From Bacteroidales bacterium (lineage in GTDB: Bacteria; Bacteroidota; Bacteroidia; Bacteroidales; Muribaculaceae), in contig QAMW01000033.1 in NCBI GenBank assembly GCA_003150235.1, positions 124,001-188,000 of the forward strand: 64,000 bases of DNA, in the 5' to 3' direction. Below, one piece after another: positions 1-9,103 of this stretch. The stretch's first letter is position 1. Every line of letters starts with the position of its first letter. The notes under the pieces are model-generated. The model did no database searches. It saw nothing but the letters and a program-made list of their open reading frames with translations, and was not told the DNA's origin. Both the position numbers and the translations under genes were made by a program.

Positions 1-69
1 CGCTTACGAAAGTTGAATTACAAAATTACAAAATCTCCCGTTAATACGTATGTTTAACACAAAAAATCG

Positions 70-77
70 TATCTTTG
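70..77 (+). promoter_or_regulatory. Predicted -7 box for tsaB
   Basis: TATCTTTG matches the Bacteroidota -7 consensus TAnnTTTG exactly and lies 21 bases before the tsaB ATG. No good TTTG is seen 19-21 bases upstream; the nearest sequence is an AT-rich GTTTA at 52-56. Short leader of about 15 nt expected. Confidence 0.55.
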
Positions 78-98
78 TATAATAAAAAATGTCACGCA

Positions 99-797
99 AT
101 GGCGGTAATACTTAATATAGAGACCTCTACCAATGTATGTTCGACAGCCCTCACCTACGACGGGCATGTAATAACCCAACGCGAAGACTATCATGGTCAC
201 AACCATGCTACTCTTCTCAGCGGCTATATAAAGGATTGTCTTGACGAGGCAAAAGCCAAGGACTTGAAAATCGACGCCGTGGCAGTAAGCATTGGTCCGG
301 GCAGTTACACAGGTCTTCGTATCGGTCTTTCCGAGGCGAAAGGTCTTGCTTATGCGCTCGATGTGCCGTTAATCGGCATCGACACCCTTCAGATTATGAC
401 AGTCGCCGTAATGTTCAGCGACTTCTTTGACGAGGACGTGATGTTTGCGCCGATGATTGACGCGCGACGCATGGAAGTGTTCACTGCAGTGTATGACTAT
501 GCCCTGCGCCCGCTTCTTGCCCCTACCCCCCTCATTCTGACCGACGATAGTTACCGCGAGTTTCTTGACAAGGGACCGGTGATATTTTTCGGCAACGGTA
601 GCGATAAGGCGCGTGAGCTTCTCTCACGACATCATAATGCCAATTTTATCACTGAAATTCATCCTACAGCCGCTAATATGATGGCTCTTGCCGACAAGGC
701 TTATCTGAACAAGGATTTCCTTGATATCGCCTACTCCACACCGGCATACCTCAAAGAATTTCAGGCAACGGTAGCGAAGTCAAAACTGGGCGTTTAG
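99..797 (+). CDS. tsaB: TsaB, tRNA threonylcarbamoyladenosine biosynthesis protein
   Basis: The 232-residue product begins MAVILNIETS and carries the TsaB/TsaD-type ASKHA fold signature (ILNIETST near the N-terminus, then SIGPGSYTGLRIG around residues 67-79). TsaB is the non-catalytic partner of TsaD in forming t6A37 on ANN-decoding tRNAs in the cytosol. The length is normal for TsaB and too short for TsaD. I chose the ATG at 99: a TTG at 75 in the same frame falls inside the predicted -7 box, so it cannot be translated from that promoter. First gene of a run of six (+) genes ending at 7774. Confidence 0.93.
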   Translation: MAVILNIETSTNVCSTALTYDGHVITQREDYHGHNHATLLSGYIKDCLDEAKAKDLKIDAVAVSIGPGSYTGLRIGLSEAKGLAYALDVPLIGIDTLQIMTVAVMFSDFFDEDVMFAPMIDARRMEVFTAVYDYALRPLLAPTPLILTDDSYREFLDKGPVIFFGNGSDKARELLSRHHNANFITEIHPTAANMMALADKAYLNKDFLDIAYSTPAYLKEFQATVAKSKLGV

Positions 798-825
798 CTC
801 TTTTATTATTATATGTATTCTGTCA

Positions 826-1782
826 ATGAAAGTCACCGATTTGATAAAAGCCAACGGCAAGACCGGCTTCTCTTTTGAAGTGCTTCCACCTTTAAAAGGC
901 AAGGGAATCTCGCAACTGTTTCGTAATATTGATATACTTAAAGAATTTAAACCGCTATATATCAACATCACCACTCATCGCAGCGAGATGGTGTACAAGA
1001 ACACGCCCGACGGGCTTTACCAGAAAGTAAGCGAGCGCAGCCGCCCCGGCACTGTTGCGGTAGCGGCGGCTATTCAGCAGAAATATGGTATACCCGCCGT
1101 GCCTCATATCATCTGCAGTGGTTTTTCGCGCATAGAAACAGAGTATGCGCTTATCGACCTCAATTTTCTTGGCATCACCAACCTGCTTATATTAAGAGGC
1201 GACAAGGCAAAACATGAAAACCGCTTTATCCCCAACGATAACGGATATTCCCACGCCACAGAGCTTCAGTTGCAAATTAATGAGTTTAACCGTGGCTATT
1301 TCATTGACGGCACAAAGATGGATATCGTGACCGGAGAACCCTTTTCATACGGTGTCGCCGGATATCCCGAAAAGCACGAGGAAGCACCCAATATCGACAT
1401 TGACATCCAGTATGCCCGACAGAAGGTTGACAATGGAGCTGAATATATCGTGACACAAATGTTTTTTGACAACAAAAAGTATTACGATTTTGTGGACCGC
1501 TGCCGCCGCGCAGGCATCAATGTCCCGATTATCGCAGGGTTGAAACCTATTACCACAATGAGCCAGCTTAACCTGCTCCCGAAGGTGTTTCATGTAGACC
1601 TGCCAATGGAACTTGCCACAGAGTTGATGAAATGCCATACCGATGCCGAAGCCAAGCAGGTAGGTGTCGAATGGTGCCGGATGCAGGCTGCCGACCTTAT
1701 CGCCCACAATATACCAAGCATCCACTTCTATTCGCTCAATGCCACGCGTAGCGTCGAGCAGGTGGCAAGGGATGTATATTAA
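826..1782 (+). CDS. metF: Methylenetetrahydrofolate reductase MetF
   Basis: The 318-residue protein is a single (beta/alpha)8 MTHFR domain. It opens with TGFSFEVLPP, the catalytic Glu region of the family, and has NLLILRGD (around residues 120-127) and YIVTQMFFD (around residues 205-213), both typical of MetF. It reduces 5,10-methylene-THF to 5-methyl-THF for methionine synthesis using a flavin in the cytosol. It starts 28 bases after tsaB and is followed within 20 bases by holB, so it is probably co-transcribed. Length is usual for bacterial MetF; no regulatory domain as in eukaryotes. Confidence 0.94.
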   Translation: MKVTDLIKANGKTGFSFEVLPPLKGKGISQLFRNIDILKEFKPLYINITTHRSEMVYKNTPDGLYQKVSERSRPGTVAVAAAIQQKYGIPAVPHIICSGFSRIETEYALIDLNFLGITNLLILRGDKAKHENRFIPNDNGYSHATELQLQINEFNRGYFIDGTKMDIVTGEPFSYGVAGYPEKHEEAPNIDIDIQYARQKVDNGAEYIVTQMFFDNKKYYDFVDRCRRAGINVPIIAGLKPITTMSQLNLLPKVFHVDLPMELATELMKCHTDAEAKQVGVEWCRMQAADLIAHNIPSIHFYSLNATRSVEQVARDVY

Positions 1783-1801
1783 TCTCATCATTTCTTCCAA
1801 T

Positions 1802-2926
1802 ATGAAATTTGCCGACATACCATACCACGAACATGCCAAAGAGCGGTTACGGTCAATGATTGACAGTGACCGCATACCCCACGCGTTGCTTATCGAAGGT
1901 CCGGCGGGTATCGGTAAATTTGCACTTGCGCGCGCCGCCGCGCAATATATCCATTGTGAAAACCGCAGCGGAGGTGACAGTTGCGGAGTGTGCCCGTCAT
2001 GCCTGCAGCATCAGTCATTCAACCACATCGATACCCATTTCGCATTCCCTATCATAAAGAAAAAAAGTGACCGTGCGTCATATTGTGACGACTTTATCGG
2101 TGAGTGGCGTGACTATATGTCGGCAAATCCGTATATGGATTTTCAGAAATGGGTGATTGCCCTCGGGTCACCCACTACCCAGCCCCAGATATATGCCGAT
2201 GAAGCCGATGCGCTTATACGTAAGCTAAGCTTCACATCCCATAGCTCCCGCTATAAGATTGCGATAATGTGGCTTCCGGAAAGGCTTAATGTGACAGGTG
2301 CCAATAAGCTGTTGAAACAAATCGAGGAACCCTACCCCGACACTATCTTCATATTGGTGAGCAATAAGTCTGCGGAAATACTTCCGACCATATATTCCCG
2401 CACACAGAGATTACAGCTAAAACGCCTTCCCGACCATGTCGTAGCCCGCTATCTCAGTGATAATTTCTCTGTCGACATCACCGATGCGACGGCTCTTGCA
2501 CATATCGCCGAAGGAAACATGATAAGCGCCGTCAACAGCCTAAGCCTGAGCAAGGAAAATCAGAGTTATCTGGACAGCTTCATGTCGCTCATGCGTCTTG
2601 CATATCAGCGCAATGTGAAAGAGCTTAGAGAGTGGGCGTCGGAGGTAGCGGCACTGGGCAGGGAAAGCGAACTTCGTTTCCTCGAATATTGCCAGCGGCT
2701 TATCAGGGAGAATTTCATATATAATCTCCACATCACGGAACTTAACTATCTCAACCGCGACGAGGCGGCGTTCAGCCGTAATTTCGCCCGGTTTATCAAT
2801 GAGCGCAATGTGTTGCAGATAGCCGACCTGCTCGACAAGGCGGCGATAGATATCGCAGGCAACGCCAATGGCAAGATTGTAATGTTTGACGTTGCCGTAC
2901 ACATGATTCTTCTGCTTAAGCAGTAA
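1802..2926 (+). CDS. holB: DNA polymerase III delta-prime clamp-loader subunit
   Basis: The 374-residue product is an AAA+ protein: P-loop EGPAGIGK near residues 31-38, a zinc finger (CGVCPSC plus an upstream Cys) around residues 52-65, and the LLKQIEEP and SRTQR motifs of clamp-loader subunits. The delta-prime subunit is the stator of the clamp loader that places the beta clamp on DNA. An in-frame start at 1664 would overlap metF by over 100 bases and add unrelated sequence; MKFADIPYHEHAKE at 1802 is the family-like start. The C-terminal third is divergent, as is normal. Confidence 0.92.
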   Translation: MKFADIPYHEHAKERLRSMIDSDRIPHALLIEGPAGIGKFALARAAAQYIHCENRSGGDSCGVCPSCLQHQSFNHIDTHFAFPIIKKKSDRASYCDDFIGEWRDYMSANPYMDFQKWVIALGSPTTQPQIYADEADALIRKLSFTSHSSRYKIAIMWLPERLNVTGANKLLKQIEEPYPDTIFILVSNKSAEILPTIYSRTQRLQLKRLPDHVVARYLSDNFSVDITDATALAHIAEGNMISAVNSLSLSKENQSYLDSFMSLMRLAYQRNVKELREWASEVAALGRESELRFLEYCQRLIRENFIYNLHITELNYLNRDEAAFSRNFARFINERNVLQIADLLDKAAIDIAGNANGKIVMFDVAVHMILLLKQ

Positions 2927-2954
2927 TCCACATATCGCCTTAGGAAAAATAGCC

Positions 2955-5900
2955 ATGAAGTCATTTCTCCAGCGCATCGCAAAAGCATATTTTGACAACG
3001 AGAAAGATAATCTTGCCGAATATTGCTTCATCTTCCCCAACAAACGAAGCGGCACCTTCTTTCAGCATTTTCTAAACAGCATGAACGATGAGCCGGTACC
3101 GGTGTTTGAACCGCATATAACCACCATCAGTGACTTCATCGCCGATTTTTCCGATTACGTGGAGGCAAGCCGTTACGACCTGCTTTTCACCATGTATAAC
3201 GAATATGCGCGCCTGTCACCCGACATCGAGGATTTCGACCGTTTTGTATTCTGGGGCGACATGCTCATATCCGACTTCAACGATGTCGACCGTTACATGG
3301 CAGATGCCCCGATGCTCTTCAAAAATATCACCGACTACAATGAGATAAGCACCGACTTTCTGACCGATGAACAAAAACTCATCGTGAAACAATACTGGGG
3401 TGTCGACCTGCCTCTGGGAAATCCGGAATCGTTCTGGTCACACCTTAATGAAAAGGGCGAGCCACGCACCAATCGCGACTCGTTTGTGAAATTATGGGAG
3501 ATTCTCCACCCCCTCTATGCCGCCTATCGTAAAAACCTTGCCGACCGCGGTCTATGCTACTCAGGCATGCAGTATAAGGAAGTCGCCGACCGCTTCAAGC
3601 TCATGCAGGCTGAAGATTTTCCTTACAAACGCATAATCATCGTTGGATTCAACGTGCTCTCGACCTCGGAAATAAAGATATTCGAGCGTCTCCGCGACCT
3701 CGGCATAGGCGATTTCTACTGGGATTACGACCTTCCTGATGCTTTCAAGGAAAACCGTTCCGCGACATTCTTCCTGAAAAAGTACGTCAGAAAATTCAGG
3801 TCGCTTTATGACATCTCGCTTGATGAAGTCCCGATGCCGGAGATTGAAATAATCAGTGTACCATCCAATGTAGGACAGGTCAAACTCGCCGGCAAGATGC
3901 TTGCGGAAATGGCGGCTGACGGACAAATTTCCGATGCCTCCAATGCCATAGACACAGCAATCGTATTACCCTCGGAAAACCTGTTTATTGACCTGCTCCA
4001 TTCTGTTCCCGAGTCGATAAGTTCGGTCAATATCACAATGGGGTATCCGCTGAAACTCACTTCCATCGCTACATTGATGCGCAATATCACGATGATGCAT
4101 ATCAGGGCAAAGAAAGTTCGCGACACATGGAGTTTCTTTTATGAAGATGTCAAGGATGTGTTGTCCCATCCGCTTCTGAAAGCCATAGCAAGCGATTCCT
4201 GTAGGGAAATCATCAGCCTGATTGATGAAAATAAGATGTTTACCATACCCGTCGACTGGATTAACGGCAATTTTGAAGACCTCTCGACTGTATTTTTCCC
4301 TGTCGAGGACCAGCAATCCGGCGATTCGGTGTTTGAATATCAGTGCCGTCTTGTCGACTTTATAGCGGGACGGCTTAAAGAACTTGATGACAACGGGTCA
4401 GCGGCGATGGAACTCGGTTTTCTTACCCGTTATCGCATATCTCTTGACCTTCTCCATAATGCAATCAAGAAATATGACATAAAGATGAAAGAAAATACAT
4501 TCTTTCATCTTATCGAACGCACCATCAATGGCGAAAGTGTCAATTTTATCGGTGAACCTCTGAAAGGGCTGCAGATAATGGGTGTGCTTGAGACTCGCGC
4601 TCTTGACTTTGACAATGTAATACTGTTGTCGATGAACGAGCGCATATTCCCGCGCAAGCATTATACAAGGTCGTTCATTCCCGACATACTGCGCCGCAGC
4701 TACGGATTGTCAACGCTTGAATTTCAGGAATGTATATATGCCTACTATTTTTACAGGCTCATTGCAAGAGCTACCCGCGTCAGGCTCCTCTACGACTCAC
4801 GCACTTCAGGATTGAAGGGAGGTGAAATGTCGCGCTACCTCTATCAGCTGCTCTATCTTTGTGACAGCAGCAATATTGTGCGCAGTAACGCATATTACGA
4901 CATGCCCCCGCTTAAAAACGCCGAGGGGCTGAGCGTGGTGAAAACCGATGAAATCATGTCGCGCATCAACCGTTATCTCTCAACAGGTGATGACCGTATA
5001 TCTCTGTCAGCGTCGGCGATAAAAAAATACCTGAATTGCCCGCTTGAGTTTTATTTCCACTACATTGAGCATATCAGGCAGGAAGATGAGATTACCGACT
5101 ACATGGACGAAAGCACATTCGGAACAATCGTACATGAGGTTTCGGAATTTTCTTACAAGCGTCTTAAAGGTAATCGACCGGAACTCGAAGTGACCGCGGA
5201 GATTCTTGACAGTCTGCAAAGGGAGGTGACCGAACTTGAAAAGCTCATCACCTCGGCAACAAACCATTATTATCATCATCTTCCCTCCCAAAGTCCGGAA
5301 GGAGAGCCTTATCTGAACCTCACTCCGCTACATGGGGAGGCAAAGGTTATCGGAGAGGTGATACGCGAGTTTATCATAAAGATGTTTGAACTGGAAAAAG
5401 CCCTCGTACCATTCTATTTCATCGAAGGAGAACATAAGTTTAACGCCCGCATACCTATTGATGAAACCAGGGCATTCAACATAAGCGGGTCAATAGACCG
5501 CATAGACCGGCTTGCCGACCGACGCACCCTTAGAATCATCGACTACAAGACCGGAGGCGACGACTCTACTTTCAAGGATATCGATGAACTGTTTGACGAC
5601 AAAAAGGCTATCCTTCAGCTTTATCTATATTGCAACAGCCTCGCCGGAGAGCTGAAAAAGGATATACCGATGCAGCCGATACTTTACCTGTTCAAAAAAT
5701 TCAGCACCGAGGGAATCACCCCTGTAAAGAAAGGTGGAGAGCCTGTCACTGACTATCGCGAACTCAACGGGGAAGTCATGGCTATGTTAAAAGAAAGACT
5801 CTCTCCCCTCTTTGACCGTGAGATACCGTTTGAACCCGATCCGAGCAAAGAGCATTGTCATTTCTGCAACTACCGGGAAATCTGCGGACAAGCGCAATAA
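2955..5900 (+). CDS. AddB-like PD-(D/E)XK nuclease with iron-sulfur cysteines
   Basis: A 981-residue protein with a helicase-like N-terminal part lacking an obvious Walker A motif (FPNKRSGTFF near residue 27) and a C-terminal nuclease domain. The nuclease shows ISGSIDRIDRL and IDYKTGG around residues 845-866, the metal-binding and catalytic Asp/Lys of the RecB/AddB family. Four cysteines, C695 and C968, C971, C977 (C..CxxCx5C), match the [4Fe-4S] staple of AddB. By analogy it would resect double-strand breaks with an AddA-type helicase, but no addA lies within the window. It follows holB by 28 bases and precedes hemW by 4, suggesting one transcript. Confidence 0.82.
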   Translation: MKSFLQRIAKAYFDNEKDNLAEYCFIFPNKRSGTFFQHFLNSMNDEPVPVFEPHITTISDFIADFSDYVEASRYDLLFTMYNEYARLSPDIEDFDRFVFWGDMLISDFNDVDRYMADAPMLFKNITDYNEISTDFLTDEQKLIVKQYWGVDLPLGNPESFWSHLNEKGEPRTNRDSFVKLWEILHPLYAAYRKNLADRGLCYSGMQYKEVADRFKLMQAEDFPYKRIIIVGFNVLSTSEIKIFERLRDLGIGDFYWDYDLPDAFKENRSATFFLKKYVRKFRSLYDISLDEVPMPEIEIISVPSNVGQVKLAGKMLAEMAADGQISDASNAIDTAIVLPSENLFIDLLHSVPESISSVNITMGYPLKLTSIATLMRNITMMHIRAKKVRDTWSFFYEDVKDVLSHPLLKAIASDSCREIISLIDENKMFTIPVDWINGNFEDLSTVFFPVEDQQSGDSVFEYQCRLVDFIAGRLKELDDNGSAAMELGFLTRYRISLDLLHNAIKKYDIKMKENTFFHLIERTINGESVNFIGEPLKGLQIMGVLETRALDFDNVILLSMNERIFPRKHYTRSFIPDILRRSYGLSTLEFQECIYAYYFYRLIARATRVRLLYDSRTSGLKGGEMSRYLYQLLYLCDSSNIVRSNAYYDMPPLKNAEGLSVVKTDEIMSRINRYLSTGDDRISLSASAIKKYLNCPLEFYFHYIEHIRQEDEITDYMDESTFGTIVHEVSEFSYKRLKGNRPELEVTAEILDSLQREVTELEKLITSATNHYYHHLPSQSPEGEPYLNLTPLHGEAKVIGEVIREFIIKMFELEKALVPFYFIEGEHKFNARIPIDETRAFNISGSIDRIDRLADRRTLRIIDYKTGGDDSTFKDIDELFDDKKAILQLYLYCNSLAGELKKDIPMQPILYLFKKFSTEGITPVKKGGEPVTDYRELNGEVMAMLKERLSPLFDREIPFEPDPSKEHCHFCNYREICGQAQ

Positions 5901-5904
5901 CGAT

Positions 5905-7014
5905 ATGGCAGGGCTTTATATACACATACCGTTCTGTCACTCGAAATGTATCTATTGTGACTTCTATTCGATGCCTCGCGCCGATGCTGCCGATAGCTAT
6001 ATCGACGCTGTGATAAAGGAGTGGCACATGCGTCGTACCGAAATCAACGAGCCTTTCACGACTCTTTATATCGGAGGGGGTACACCGTCAATCCTTCCCG
6101 CATGCCTGCTGAAACGGCTTACTGATGGAATTGCCCTTGAAAATCTTGAAGAATTTACAATAGAAGCCAATCCGGAGGATGTCACGCCTCAATGGGTGAG
6201 TTCGATAAGGAATATAGGTATCAATCGTGTAAGCATAGGTATCCAGTCGTTTTCCGATGCGGAATTAAAAGTCATAAACCGCCGACATACCGGTGATGAT
6301 GCGGAAAAAGCGCTGCATACACTGCGTAATAACGGCATCGACAATATCAGCGGCGATCTTATCTACGGACTTCCCGGACAAACTGTCGAATCTTGGCAGC
6401 AGTCACTTGACCGGTTGGTATCTATAGGGGTGGAACATATATCGGCATATTCACTCTCATTTGAACCCGGAACCCGTCTTCACACCATGCTCATGACCGG
6501 GAAAGTCAAGGAAGCCGACGAAGACACGGTTAATGAAATGTATTCGCGGTTGACCGATACGCTGCACGATGTCGGATATGAGCATTATGAAATCTCTAAT
6601 TTCGCGCTACCCGGACGACGTGCCCGCCACAATAGCCTGTATTGGAATTTCACCCCCTATCTCGGATTGGGGACTGCCGCCCACAGTTTTGACGGGAAAG
6701 TGCGACGCGCCAACCGTACCGGAATAAAACCCTACATCACTGACATCACGGCAGGGAGGTCTTTCTTCGATATTGAGAACGAAACAGCCGATTCGCTTTA
6801 CAACGATTATATAATAACTTCTCTGCGCACAGCCGAAGGTATTGACAAGCGGCATTTTGCCTCGCGATTCGGTGATAGTGCCCTCGACTCTCTCCTTACC
6901 GCATCACGGCAGTTTATCAATGCCGGAAAAATGACTGAAACGCCGAGTTCACTCTTCATAACGGAAACTGCATTTCTTATTTCCGACTCAATTTTAGTTG
7001 AACTTATCCACTGA
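5905..7014 (+). CDS. hemW: HemW, radical SAM heme chaperone
   Basis: 369 residues. The radical-SAM cysteines appear as CxxxCxxC at C11, C15 and C18 (IPFCHSKCIYC), followed by YIGGGTPS and the NRVSIGIQSF motif of the HemN/HemW family. HemW binds heme and delivers it to respiratory proteins; older annotations call this gene oxygen-independent coproporphyrinogen oxidase, but the short length and absence of the HemN N-terminal extension point to HemW. Start at 5905 (MAGLYIHIPF) is chosen because the longer in-frame option overlaps the previous gene by 90 bases. Confidence 0.9.
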   Translation: MAGLYIHIPFCHSKCIYCDFYSMPRADAADSYIDAVIKEWHMRRTEINEPFTTLYIGGGTPSILPACLLKRLTDGIALENLEEFTIEANPEDVTPQWVSSIRNIGINRVSIGIQSFSDAELKVINRRHTGDDAEKALHTLRNNGIDNISGDLIYGLPGQTVESWQQSLDRLVSIGVEHISAYSLSFEPGTRLHTMLMTGKVKEADEDTVNEMYSRLTDTLHDVGYEHYEISNFALPGRRARHNSLYWNFTPYLGLGTAAHSFDGKVRRANRTGIKPYITDITAGRSFFDIENETADSLYNDYIITSLRTAEGIDKRHFASRFGDSALDSLLTASRQFINAGKMTETPSSLFITETAFLISDSILVELIH

Positions 7015-7021
7015 CCTCACC

Positions 7022-7774
7022 ATGCATATATTACTCGCCTGTGCCAAATTAATGAATGACGTGATGCCCTCACGACATGTCGCCGACACTACGCAACCAC
7101 GCTTTAAGCGTAACGCCGACATGATTGCCGCCGAACTTGCCCGATATTCTGTCGATGAACTTCAACACATCCTCGGCACCAACCGTGCTATTGCGGTTGA
7201 AAATCATTTGCGATACCGTGATTTCGGCATCGAGGCTACACGTCGACCTGCAGCCTTCCTGTATGACGGCATGGTATTCAAAAAGCTGATGTTTGAGAAC
7301 TTCAGTGATGATGACCTCGCCTACGCCAACTCCCGACTCACGATATGCTCTTTCCTGTACGGCATGTTGCGACCGCTTGACCTCATAAATCCATACCGGC
7401 TTGAAGGTAATGTCGAATTGCCCTGCACCGGAGGGAAAACTATGTTTGAGTACTGGCGTCCATTGTTGACCGACACACTTATCGAAGCGATCAAAGCCTC
7501 CGGCGGAACGCTGGTAAATCTTGCAAGCGCGGAGATGAAAGGACTCTTTGACTGGAAACGCGTCATGAAAGAGACACATGTGGTGACTCCGTCGTTCAAG
7601 GTATTGAAAAACGGCAAAGAACGTAATGTGACAATTTATGCAAAAATGTGCCGTGGTGAAATGGCAAGGTACATATTAAAAAACCATGTCAACGATCCTG
7701 CCGGACTCGCTGGATTCGAATATGAGGGATTCCGCCTTCACGACCCCGACACTTTCACTTTTCTGGTTCAATAA
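7022..7774 (+). CDS. yaaA: YaaA family peroxide-stress protein (UPF0246)
   Basis: The 250-residue protein matches the YaaA/DUF328 family: it begins MHILLACAKLM, and has the characteristic YDGMVFKKL, RLTICSFLYGMLRPLD and NLASAEM segments. In E. coli YaaA limits free iron during peroxide stress and binds DNA; that role here is inferred from family membership. It starts 7 bases after hemW, so it is probably translated from the same message. Its 3' end overlaps the convergent acetyltransferase gene by 20 bases. The ATG at 7022 is preferred to a TTG at 6998 that would overlap hemW. Confidence 0.9.
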   Translation: MHILLACAKLMNDVMPSRHVADTTQPRFKRNADMIAAELARYSVDELQHILGTNRAIAVENHLRYRDFGIEATRRPAAFLYDGMVFKKLMFENFSDDDLAYANSRLTICSFLYGMLRPLDLINPYRLEGNVELPCTGGKTMFEYWRPLLTDTLIEAIKASGGTLVNLASAEMKGLFDWKRVMKETHVVTPSFKVLKNGKERNVTIYAKMCRGEMARYILKNHVNDPAGLAGFEYEGFRLHDPDTFTFLVQ

Positions 7775-8321
7775 CGCGGATTACGCGACACGGATTACCG
7801 GCGGCAAGCGACCACGCGGGAATATCGCGGTTGACAACACTACCGGCTCCTATGACGCAATTATCTCCTATCGTGACACCGGGCAACACTGACACGCCGG
7901 CACCTATCCACACATTGTTGCCTATCGTAATCGGGCGCGCATATTCAAGTCCACGGTTACGCTCTACCGGGTCAAGTGGATGTCCTGCGGTATAAAATCC
8001 GCAATTAGGCGCCACAAATACATTGTCACCGAAAGTCACTGGAGCACCGTCTAAAATGACCATGTTGACATTGGAATAAAAATTCTCACCCAAATGTATA
8101 TTGTAGCCATAGTCACAGTAAAACGGCTGCTCGACAAGGAAATGTTCCTTAACGTCGCCCAACAACTCTCTCAACAATGTCTCTCGAGCCTCAATGTCTG
8201 ACGGTCGCAGATTGTTATAGTCCCGGCACATATCCTTACACTTTATCCTTTCTTCTATAAGTTCGGGATTATAATTGGCATCATATATCATGCCATTAAG
8301 CATCTTCTCTTTTTCTGTCAT
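7755..8321 (-). CDS. Maltose/galactoside-type O-acetyltransferase (left-handed beta-helix)
   Basis: 188 residues. An N-terminal Mac domain (MTEKEKMLNGMIYDANYNPEL) is followed by hexapeptide repeats: ITIGNNVWIGAGVSVLPGVT and VIGAGSVVNRDIP, ending in PCRVIR. This is the MAT/GAT layout of trimeric acetyl-CoA-dependent sugar O-acetyltransferases. Active-site His is probable in YTAGHPLD (around residue 110). The substrate cannot be told from sequence; detoxification of non-metabolised sugars is the usual guess. Start chosen at ATG 8321; an upstream TTG in frame adds six unrelated residues. Convergent with yaaA with a 20-base overlap. Confidence 0.88.
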   Translation of the reverse strand: MTEKEKMLNGMIYDANYNPELIEERIKCKDMCRDYNNLRPSDIEARETLLRELLGDVKEHFLVEQPFYCDYGYNIHLGENFYSNVNMVILDGAPVTFGDNVFVAPNCGFYTAGHPLDPVERNRGLEYARPITIGNNVWIGAGVSVLPGVTIGDNCVIGAGSVVNRDIPAWSLAAGNPCRVIRVIEPEK

Positions 8322-8351
8322 GTTATCTAAGCTTCGCAAGCTCGCTTAAAG

Positions 8352-8460
8352 GTTAAAGGTTAGAGTTTAAAAGATTATCGCGTAGCTGTAGGGGCTTGTG
8401 GAAGCAAGCCCCTACCGTCATCCTACATCTCAACATTATCTCATAACCTTCTAACCTCAT
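8352..8460. repeat. Palindromic intergenic element with family-B hairpin
   Basis: An 11-bp perfect stem, GTAGGGGCTTG (8388-8398) with CAAGCCCCTAC (8405-8415), is preceded by GCGTAGCT, the same lead-in seen three times near 41.8-42.2 kb. It is enclosed by looser inverted arms GGTTAAAGGTTAG (8351-8363) and CTAACCTCATAACC (8451-8464). No coding sequence. Looks like a small palindromic mobile or REP-type element. Confidence 0.6.
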
Positions 8461-8465
8461 AACCT

Positions 8466-8533
8466 TTTTCCGCATTTTATGCGGAAAATTAATAACCCAT
8501 CATTGTCAATTCTCGTTGCGAATTGACAATGAT
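8466..8533. repeat. Two adjacent perfect hairpins downstream of the macro-like gene
   Basis: TTTTCCGCAT/ATGCGGAAAA (8466-8488, 3-base loop) and a 14-bp stem 8499-8512 with 8520-8533 (loop TCGTTGC). The second lies directly after the stop codon of the gene read from the minus strand and its arm is a near copy of that gene's last codons (see findings). Neither has a clear T-run on the minus strand, so intrinsic termination is uncertain. Confidence 0.6.
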
Positions 8534-8534
8534 A

Positions 8535-8927
8535 TTAACGCGAATTGACGATGATATTATAAAAACTTTCCGGAAGCCGGACATTGTATAGTTCAACGGC
8601 ATCGGCAAACAATGGCGCAATCTCCTCGTCGGTAAAACCGGCTATGCCACATCCTATACGTGTAACATAAAATGTATTCTGATCCCACTCCCTCGCAAGA
8701 GCTATGAACTCGTCGACATACGGTTTTATTTCCTCAACCCCTCCATGCATTGTAGGAATAGCGTAGGATTGTCCCTGAATCCCCACTCCTTGCCCCATTA
8801 TGGCACCAAACCGTTCGTATGCGACACGTGCCGCACCGCCCGCATGAATACCGGCAAGATTGCTTCCAAACACAAATATCTCATCCTGTTCAAGCGATGT
8901 GATATTTTCCGGTGTAAATTTCAACAT
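8535..8927 (-). CDS. Small macro-like protein (phage-type FVFGSNLAG family)
   Basis: 130 residues. The opening EIFVFGSNLAGIHAGGAA, then SYAIPTM and RIGCGIAGF, matches a small family common in phages and bacteria, which NCBI, from memory, names A1S_2505-like; the glycine-rich loops recall macro (ADP-ribose-binding) domains. Function unknown: ADP-ribose or nucleotide binding is a guess. It stands alone, transcribed away from the helicase gene. A -7 box CAAAGATA (plus-strand view, 8953-8960) suggests its own promoter. It is a complete gene with repeats directly behind its stop. Confidence 0.75.
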   Translation of the reverse strand: MLKFTPENITSLEQDEIFVFGSNLAGIHAGGAARVAYERFGAIMGQGVGIQGQSYAIPTMHGGVEEIKPYVDEFIALAREWDQNTFYVTRIGCGIAGFTDEEIAPLFADAVELYNVRLPESFYNIIVNSR

Positions 8928-8952
8928 ATTCGATAATTTAATTAATCCATCT

Positions 8953-8985
8953 CAAAGATAATCAAAATCCTGTAACTTCAACAAT
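8953..8985 (-). promoter_or_regulatory. Predicted promoter of the macro-like gene
   Basis: Minus-strand -7 TATCTTTG (8960-8953), with a partial -33 (ATTG, 8985-8982) 21 bases upstream. Leader of about 20 nt to the ATG at 8927. Confidence 0.45.
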
Positions 8986-9103
8986 CCCATACATCCCGTT
9001 TAACAATAATCACTCCATTAGGAGCAATTTTAATTCGGTGATTTATTAATGAACAATCGGGCAACCCCTATCGTTGATACATCAACTTTCACATGCCCCG
9101 TCT

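Noticed and set aside
1345..1875. Minus-strand frame across the metF end
   Set aside because: Overlaps metF and holB fully; no conserved features.
8352..8533. Insertion sequence
   Set aside because: There is no transposase frame and the inverted arms are short and imperfect; treated as non-coding palindromic repeats.
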